Of a stretch of DNA of 64,000 nucleotides, positions 26,801-35,600 are shown piece by piece. The stretch's first letter is position 1; each line of letters begins with the position of its first letter. The stretch is from Nymphaea colorata. Lineage: Eukaryota; Streptophyta; Magnoliopsida; Nymphaeales; Nymphaeaceae. The stretch spans positions 22,636,535 to 22,700,534 of the forward strand of contig NC_045149.1 in the NCBI RefSeq assembly GCF_008831285.2, read 5' to 3'. Made by a program: the position numbers and the translations under genes. A model generated the notes under the pieces. That model did not search any database. It was not told where the DNA came from and worked only from the letters and a program-made list of their open reading frames with translations.

Positions 26801-29800
26801 CCAGTGAGATGTGGCTATGTGTTAGGGAGACGTCCCGCTTTCGCCACTGGTCTTGCCTGTTCGGAGCGCAGGCGGTGCAAGGCCCCAGAGTACTGCTGTG
26901 TGTTGTGCTTGGAGCGTTGGGCTCCCGCCTTCCCAACCTGGGTGTCCTAGGGAAGGCTGAGTACCTCTCTATGGAATTCACACACCCATAGATGAGTGCT
27001 CTACCGCTGCAGCGGATGAATGGATCCATACCGTTATGGGCCACCACGGGGGTTGTCTCTCGGCTATGAGCCGCCCATGGTGTGCACGTGTCTGTGTTTG
27101 CACCCACAGGAACTATCAATTTACTAAAGCTAATGAAAATGAATGTATGTGAATGAAATGTGTGTGGACAAATGTATGTGATTGATGGGCATGTAAATGC
27201 TATGACTGAAATAAAATGTTTAATCATGTCTTGCATGTGATTGAGATTGTGTAAATGTGGCCCTTGAGTGGCCTTTTCATGTCGTGGTCTATGATAGGGG
27301 TTTTCTTGGCAAATGATGTGCCTATGCCCTGACACGACATGACGATAGATTGTTTTTATGATTGTTCTCAGATTTGAGCCCTACCTAAGAGGGTTTGGGA
27401 TTTTCCTGGCTTGTTGTCATACTGCGAAGGCTAAGCCTTCAGTTGTTTCTTTTTCAGGTTTTGGCGGACCGGAGCAGCAGGTTGATCAGATGGCTTCACT
27501 CACATCCCACTGGGGAGGTTTTGGGTCTTTGGTAGTGCCAGCGCGTCATGGTTTGGTCTTTTTTATCTTATTTTTGTCAGGCATCAAAGTTGTGGTTTGG
27601 GACATTTTTGTCATACACATAGATGTGATTTTGTATAAATTGAAATTGTTATATAAATAAAAGTTTGCCCCATGGTTTCAAATGACATAGCTCCCTTTTT
27701 TTTTGAATTGTTGTGTAGTCGCACCTCAATGCTTTATGTTTAGAAAAAAAAAATTGTTTGAGGGTCAAAGGTTGAGGTGTGACAATTAGACCCGATCTGA
27801 ACAAAAAAAAAACAGATTTTAAGTTAAGTTGAGCTCTTCTCCCTTTCTCTTTGGGGTTTTTTTTTTCTGTTTTTCTGATAAATGACTAGAATGATGATAT
27901 TGATAGACAATGTTTTGTGATAAACAATGTTTTGTTTGTGACTTTAATAGTGAACTATTAATTTAATGTTTTTTTTATTTATAGTTTTTTATAATATTAT
28001 ATTTGCCGTATCCGCGTATCCGAGAATTGTGAAAATTGCCGTGTCTGTACCCGTATCATCGTATCAGCACCCGTGTGACTTAGCCTAACATGTTTGGCCA
28101 GGTGACGGACATCACAAGACACCATAGTCATATCTAACCTGGAACACAGATCAGGAAATAACTGTCTCAGAATTCCAAAGGGAAGGTGTCCAAGGCGCTC
28201 ATGCCGACACAGAATCGATTGAAGGGAGTCCTCTCTACTCTTCGATGTTTTGCTGGCAGGTGTCATGAGGGCAGTAGCGGCACGCATAGGTAAACGATAT
28301 AGCCCTTCAGAAAACATACCAATCTCAATCCTCTTCCATGTCACCAAGTCCTGCAGAACACAGCGATCAGCAGAAAAAATAAGTTCACAATTCAACTCTT
28401 TTGTAATCTTGCTAACCGACAAGAGGTTCAAGGGAAGATGAGGAACATGTAGAGCATTGTAGACTAAGAACTTGTTCAAAAGTGAGAGACTCTCTTTTCG
28501 AGCCACAGAGATAGAGGAACCATCGGCAAGAGACACACGTTCCTTTCCTGACAAAAGCTTATACCCATGAAAGACCTTAGGATCGCCAGTCATGTGGTGA
28601 GTAGCACCACTATCAATAATCCACTCGCCCATACGAGAATCTACCATCACGAAATATCACTAAAATAGCAATAAAGGCTGGAAGCGTGAAACAAATGGTG
28701 GCCAACTGCTAGAAGGAAGAAGACAGCTCCACACACAACAAAAAACGACCAACACGAGCGACGGCAGCAGCGGCAATCGCAGCACGGAGGCGATGAAGGC
28801 AACACTAGACCACCATCGAAACTTCACGGTGGCAGCGAACAGTCCTAGACTACCAACGGTAATAGGGAACAGCAGAAACACCACCAAAACTCACGGCAGT
28901 AGAGGATGAGCAGCAACCGATGTGCAAAAATGCAGAAACACGGGAGGGAGACCCGTCAGACGCAGAGCGGACGACAAAGGGCGAAGCAGACAGTATCACC
29001 GGCGGCGCTGCACAGATAGAACAAGCAGCTCTGGAGGAAACCGGCGACGCTGGTGGCGTAGAATGAAAGAGGCTGCAGACGCTGGGGACAACAGCCAGAC
29101 GACGCAGCTGAAGATCCAAGGCGTGAGAGCACTGGGACCGTCGGGAGAAGTCCTCAGGCGCAACTCAGCTTCAGGCTTGTCGGAGAGGGCTTCACTTGAA
29201 AATTCGTATAAAATCGTAGACACCTCCAAAAATTCTGAAATTTGGACCACAGCAACAGCACGAGCCAAGGAGTGGACGCTCCAAATTTGGGCTGAATCCG
29301 AGCAGTCTACGCTCAGGTCGTTGAGCCTTGAAGTCGCAGGTTGTCTGTCGCCTGCTTCAAGAAGACGCCACCGATTTCCGCCAGATTCCGTCCGTCGCCT
29401 CCAGAAACGCCATCTGTGGTCCAATCGACGTCAAACTTGGTGGAGAGGATCACCTGGATGTTAGGAATCGAATGGCACCGGAATCATCAAAATCCAACGG
29501 TCCAATCGCAGGAAAAGTCACCGAAAACAGGGTTGGGAAGCGATCAAAATCAAAACCCCCAAAAGTTACAGCCGATTGAGCCCTCGATTGAAGCTCAGAC
29601 AGAAACAAGCTTAGTGTTAAAACTGGGTATACAGAATATGGCACGATCGTCTCAAACGGCCCTCAAATCGGTTCTCCTTCGATCAAATCCGCTGGTAGGT
29701 CATCCACAAGCCGATGGTGAAGGAGCTCGCACAGCAAACCGGCAAGAGTCGACGGTGTCCACCGGAACTTCACGGCGGCAGACGATCACCACTCAAACGG

Positions 29801-32568
29801 TGATCCAATACGAGCACAAACAAGAAACTCAGAACCAACCTGGCTCTGATACCATGTAGAAACAGTAAAAGCGAGAGAACGAGAAACGGACACAGATGTA
29901 ACGTGGAAAACCCCTCAACTAGAGGGAAAAAACCACGGGTGAGGAGGACCGGTGCCCACTAGCAACCAGACACTCTCTCTCATAAACTTTCATTCATACC
30001 CAAAAATTAGGGTTACAAAGATACAAGTAGAGCCTCAATAGGCCTAAACAGGAGCACACACTGGACCGGGTCCAGACCCAGACCCGTACATTAAAACACG
30101 TCAACACATACAATAGGAATAATACACATAAGTTTCAGCAAAATACAATTAGAGCCACTATATTTGGAAAATGTAGCAACAGGAACATATTTACATAAAC
30201 TAATATGACTCAAATAAGGGAATATCATCATAGTTATATTTAAAAATCAAATGTGGAACTATCAGGCCATTTATCAACATGCATAGGTTCATGTAGTGTG
30301 GTCAAAGATGAGATTTACAGTTAGAAAATTTTTTAAAATAAAAAAAGGAAAATAAGAGGAACGTACTTCTCAGCATGTGCACGGCAAAGCTGCAAACAAA
30401 GTGAATGGAATGTGCAGATTGTGAGTTCTTTAGCAATAGACTTTCCTGCAAAGGTTCCTATTCTCTCCCTCATTTCTGACGCAGCAGCTGTTGTAAAAGT
30501 CATTGCCAGTATGTTGGATGGAGCAATTCCCTGTAAACGAAGATACCAAGAAAAAGGAAAAATAGAAAAATAGACAAGAATTGTGAAAATCTCAGCGATT
30601 TGTCAAACATAAGGATGAACTGTTACTTGCCTCCTTCAAGAGCATCAATACACGGCCAACAATTGTTGATGTCTGAAATGCCAAACAAAGAGATCTAAGA
30701 ACTACAGAAACATAAGACAACAGATAATTACAAGTAACAAGTGAAGTCTGAGGCAACAATCTAGGTGTTCAGAGATTCACTTATACAAGGGAAGCTTAAT
30801 GACAAAGTCAAACCTTTCCACTCCCTGGCCCTGCAACAATCATCAAAGGGACTGTAATATTACTAGTGGCAGCCTCCCTTTGCATGTCATTTAGCGTTTG
30901 AAAATATCTAGAAAACGAGTCATCTGTGGATTGATTTTGATTAGCCATGAAACATGGCTCTTCCAAAGAGCTATCAGAAGAAACACATTTGGAGGACACA
31001 GTCCATTCGCAGGCAGAGGCCACAATCTGTGCACCAGTAGTTTGTCTAACATCATCTGCAGTAAGCTCGTGTGCCAAAATCTCAGGCTCCTCTTTTACCA
31101 AGTCAGGTAGAGTCTCGATACCTTTTTCAGGTACATCCTGAGCAGAGGCACGTACATGGGTATCTTGAAGAAGCAACCAAGTTTTGGTACTCATATCACT
31201 CGTATCAGTGGAACCATGATTAATAACACTTTGTGGCCTAAAGGGGCTAGCATAAGGATCCATGGATTGCTCAACGCAACCATTTTGTATGGCTGCTCTG
31301 AATTCAGGTCCTTCCAAATATTTCTGTCCAAGAATTGTATCAATTTCTTGCAAAAATAAATCATCAAAATCTTCCATTGGTGAATTCAAAGGAGTCAAAT
31401 TATTTCCAGAATCTTGTGAAGAGTCTTTTGAAGAAACACATGAATATGGAGAATCAATAGTTGGAACTGTCCTTGGAACTTCCTCAGATTTTTTTGTTTC
31501 CTTGAGGTTATCATGAATTGAGGATTTATTGCAGGGGATTAACCATGTTCCAGGCTGGGACACTCCAAAGTTGGTATGTGATGACAATCTTGGATTTCCT
31601 AATTTTGGCTTGCATGTATTTGCCTCCATTTCTTGGAAAGGAACTCTATTGACTTCAAATAGCTTGTGTGGCACACTGCTCTTGCATCTTCTACAAAAAG
31701 AAACTTGCTTCAGCTGTGAAAAGCAACTAAAAATTGCAAATCAAACAGAAAATATGCATAATTTCAGCACATCAATGGAGTGGATTGGAATTTGGAAACA
31801 TAACATATCCAAACACATTCAGAACTGGCTATATATGGAGCAAAGAGGCACACAATTTTCAAAGAACATTCAATTCCAACATCTGAAATGATTTGTGTGG
31901 CACTGCATTTCATAAGATATGGCTAAATGTAGGTAAGACCATGGCCTAATTCAATGAGTTTAATAAATAATTTTGTTGAAGTCAAAATTTGGATTAGTTA
32001 ATGAATTTTTAATGTGCAGTTAATGTCAAAACATGTGATCCTTATTTCCCCTCTTCCTTCTTCTAGTCATTACCTTAGAATCATATTGAGAAATTATGGT
32101 TTGTTTGGCCACGACCTATCAGTCTTCGCTTGTGATAGCCTCCAAGGCTATCGACCAACTGGTGCATGAATGAAGATGAAGGGAACGAGAGGGAGAGAAA
32201 TCAAGAGAGAGAACAAAACATCATAATAATTTCCATTAGGGCTAATCATACCTAAAAAGGATTACAGCATAAAGCAAAGTGGGTCCTTACTAAGGTCCCG
32301 ATCCAAACTGACTGAACATAACTGGTTCCTAATAAACCCAAACATAACGTAAAACAAACATAACATAAAACAATGATAACAAAACCTAAACTAAAACAGA
32401 ACCTAACAGCTTAGCACCTCAGATCAAAGTCACTGAAGCTATCATGTGTAGAAAGAGCTCACAAGCTCCTTCACTCAAATTGGCTTGTGCCGAGCTCTCC
32501 TCCATGGTGATGGATTGACACAGTGAGTTTTAAAACACTGCATCCCGCAAATGGCAACATTGAATTGT

Positions 32569-32628
<60 letters not shown>

Positions 32629-35600
32629 GTTATATGTTTATATATTTTGTTGCTGAAAATCTAATTTTATTTGAAGGTTATTTTAGTTCATTTTTTAAAT
32701 GTTATGCCAAATAAAATAAAGTTTTTTCAAAAGCATTGGCAGGCCATATCGTCCTTAAAATGGATGCTGGCTAGTCATCCTTTTAAAGGACCACAAAATG
32801 GGTGTGTCCTTTAAAATGATGACCAGATGTAGTCCTTTTTAAAGAACGAGATAGGAAGAGAGTGAGAGAGATAGAGAGCATGAGTTAAAAGTTTAAAACA
32901 TCTAAAAAAGAGAGAGGGAGGAGAGCAAAATGGGAGGAAAAGAGAAAAAGAGGGAAAAGGAGAAAGAGGGAGGTAGAGACTAAAAAAAATTGAAAGAGAC
33001 TGGAGAGTGGGTGTAGTCAGCAGCACCTGACATGTGTTGATTGTACTCGAGTGTATGTCGGAGCCACAACTGTATTTGCACATGCACTCGCATCGCATAG
33101 ACATGGGGGTGGCTACTTTTTTAAAGAATTCATGTGACATGAGGTTTCATGTCTCAACGGTTAGAAATCTTATGTATGCTATGGTATGCAATGCTCATAT
33201 TTCGCTTATTTAATAGCAATAGTCAGCAAATATTTGTCAAGATTTAGGCATAAGTAATAGGTAATAGTGAAGTGGATCCTCAAGCATCTAAGGAGTACTT
33301 CTAATTATTGTTTGTGCTTTGGCACATTCAACCCAAAGATATAACGTCTTTTTGATGCAAATATTTACATGAAACTTTGATGCCAGAGAAAGTCTTATTA
33401 GGTTGTGTAATTGTTTGTGCAAAGAGAGTTATATCATGACAATCAAGGTTGCAGAAATATGTAGCTCTACCTACCGCAGAGGGAGAGTAAATTGTTGCAA
33501 CAGAGCATGCATGGAGAGGTTGTCAATGAAGAGTTTCCACTGTGATATTAGTCTTCATCAATGTTTAAAAACTCGCTCGGTTGACTCGGTTTGACTCGGC
33601 CCACTAACGAGTCGACCCAATAAGGGAACCTAGTTTTTATTGAAACTCGAGATGACTCAGCCTGACTTGGCCATGACACGGCCATGAGTAGGCCGAAACT
33701 CAGTTTGACTCGGCCAAAACTCTTTTAACTCGGTGTAATCCAATAATAAATTTTGTATTTTGTAATTCACAAGGTCATTTGTTTGTTAATTACTTGATTG
33801 TTGACATGAATCTTCTAACTTATTGAAATATAAAAATTCAGAATTATTGTTCATTTATTAAATTTACATATTACAAATGAAAAGGTAAAACTAAGTAGGT
33901 TTAACTTTTTTATACGGTGTATTTATTAAGTTTTAGGACATCGGACTCTTTACTTTTGGATGTTAAGTTTTATATAATATTAACATACATGTCGAATTTG
34001 TTAACCATTAGATAGTTGTAAATGTTGAATACATTAATCTTAGTGTTTGATTTTTATTGAGTGTTTTTCATTGATATATTGATTTTCCACACAATCTTTT
34101 TTGAAATATGCAATTATAGATCTTGTTATCAATTTCTTGTTATCAAAAGAGATAATATAACTTAGTCATTACTTGATGGTATGAATTATACATGTACTCA
34201 AGTTATTTTACAATTTTTTTATATTTAAATGACAAGTTATATATTGTTTTTCTTTTAACAACAATGGTTAACAAAACCCCGCCCAAGTCACCAAGTTAGC
34301 CCACCGAGACACGAGTCAAGAATGAACTAGTCGAGTACCAAGTCATTGGGTTTTAAAACATTGGCCGTAGTTAGGAAGCCTTTATATTGCATTGCAATTG
34401 TTAGAGAGTTACACACCCGACGAAAAATTGAGTCTATGACTCCATGTTGATATTAGATATCATTAAATATGAAATATCCTTGATTGAAAGTTAACACGAC
34501 AGGAGAAGACCCAGAGAGACAATACTTTTGTTAACATGCTGACAAAGTTTTTGTCAGAAGAGAAGCACAACAATTGCAGCAACTTGGTAGTCGTGAAAGC
34601 CTTCCACATAGGGCTATAGTTAGGTCCTCTGTTGCAGCTATGATCCCTTGAGTCTAGAAGGGAGATTATCGGGTTCGCGTTCAACGCCAAGAGGGCTCAA
34701 TTTAACAGCAGGACCCACTTGCTTTATGTGATACCCTTTCTAGCAAAAGGAAAACCCAGTCACTGGATTGTATGTGTGTGCTTTTTTTTCCTTAAAGGGA
34801 AAGAAGGCTACGCATAATGCAATAAGGAGAAGAACGCACCAGGAAGAAGGGAACAGGAGGAGAATGGCAACGGCAGTACTGCAGTGCTCACAAAGTCCAT
34901 AAACAAAAAATAACAGAGGAAAAAGGAAAGGCAAGGAAGAAAGAGGACGAGAATGCAGCAGCAATCATCGTGTGAGCCTTTTTTGTTTCTTCTTAGGGTT
35001 TATTCTCTTGAACGATTAGAGATTGAACTCTTTCTGCTGAAAAACGGCAGAGATTTCATTGCTGGTGTATAGTTCTTGTTTTGAAAGCTTAGCGACTTTT
35101 GCCCCGTGGCTTTACCCCCGTATTTGGGGGCTGTCCAACTTTCCATGTAAAAAAATGTCTCTCTATTTTCTGCCATATTTCTACATTGTCTGTTCGATCT
35201 TGCAAAATAGATATATCAATTCCTAGCAGTTTGCGCACATTTGATTTCAGCAGTGTGATGGAGTTTTCTCACTAGAACCTTGTGATCAAGCTGTTTCATT
35301 GAAGTTTTGAGTTCCAGTGTATATTCTTTGGCACGAGTTTTGATAAAACTGCCTTATTGAGTATAGACAGTGTTGAAACAGACACAATTCAAGGTTCAAG
35401 AAAAGCACGCCCCCAAGAGGCATCAAGGACTCAATGAAAAACATAGGCAAGAGTGTCCAAGACTGTCCACAGGCATTTGGATTGAAGAAAACACTCACGA
35501 TAATTCAAGAGAGAAAGTTGGGAATATAAGGTTCAAGCAAAGAACGTCGCTGTGAGTATTCAAGACAATCACCTGGATTCAAGAGGCCCACGCTCAAATC

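Larger units (their letters stand above)
20381..27784 (+). mobile_element. Long solo LTR A (about 3.3 kb own sequence) with nested elements
   Basis: It begins TGTAACGCTCGG, ends GAGGTGTGACA, and is flanked by ATTAG (20376-20380 and 27785-27789). TG...CA ends with a 5-bp duplication indicate an LTR retrotransposon. No primer-binding site, polypurine tract or pol frame was seen, so it is read as a solo LTR. It is interrupted by a hAT-type element (22278-23322) and a second LTR of the same family (23410-26438). Removing them leaves about 3.3 kb. Several blocks recur in both LTRs, for example CGACACTACCCGTCGACACC, GAGCGCGCCA and GAATGATAA. An unusual LARD-type element is an alternative. Confidence 0.78.
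20271..28083. mobile_element. hAT-type MITE (about 400 bp) expanded by a solo-LTR insertion
   Basis: The ends are CTAAGTCACA and TGTGACTTAG, perfect inverted repeats. They are flanked by the 8-bp duplication CCTAACAT (20263-20270 and 28084-28091). The MITE's own sequence is only 20271-20375/20380 and 27785/27790-28083; the rest is a later LTR insertion. Both subterminal parts carry GGATACGGG-type words. The ends match the MITEs at 2611-2936 and 9855-10193. No transposase frame is present. It inserted into the copia integrase between the zinc domain and the core. Confidence 0.88.
17232..30106 (-). mobile_element. Ty1/copia retrotransposon, degenerate, hosting nested insertions
   Basis: The element lies in the same direction as the helicase gene, in one of its introns. 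It is bounded by two 252-bp LTRs and a perfect 5-bp duplication CATAC (17227-17231 and 30107-30111). Read on the - strand: LTR, primer-binding site TGGTATCAGAGCCA (initiator Met tRNA type), about 1.2 kb without recognisable gag, protease, integrase, RT-RNase H, polypurine tract, LTR. A 7.8-kb insertion (20271-28083) splits the integrase. Subtracting it leaves about 5.05 kb, a normal copia length. The LTRs differ at about 12 of 252 positions by hand count. Integrase is broken by stops. The RT region remains mostly open. Confidence 0.95.
31714..35572. other. Helicase 5' intron region with an unfound exon
   Basis: Phase shows that at least one coding exon should lie here on the - strand. No conserved block could be recognised. 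The region holds the (TA)n repeat, the purine-rich repeat and the ACTCGG element listed separately. The remaining sequence is A/T-rich and unremarkable. Confidence 0.5.

Noticed and set aside
25431-27335. Paired - strand frames sharing similar sequence (25431-25895 and 26745-27335)
   Set aside because: They are the same segment of the two related LTRs, so similarity reflects repeat copies rather than a conserved gene. No known family was recognised.
20271-28083. A 7.8-kb autonomous hAT transposon
   Set aside because: No transposase frame was found; nearly all internal sequence belongs to later LTR insertions with their own target duplications.
28922-29859. Several overlapping frames on both strands in the copia 5' region
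   Set aside because: Overlapping G/C-rich frames without recognisable domains or gag features, inside a retrotransposon. Recorded as a non-coding region instead.
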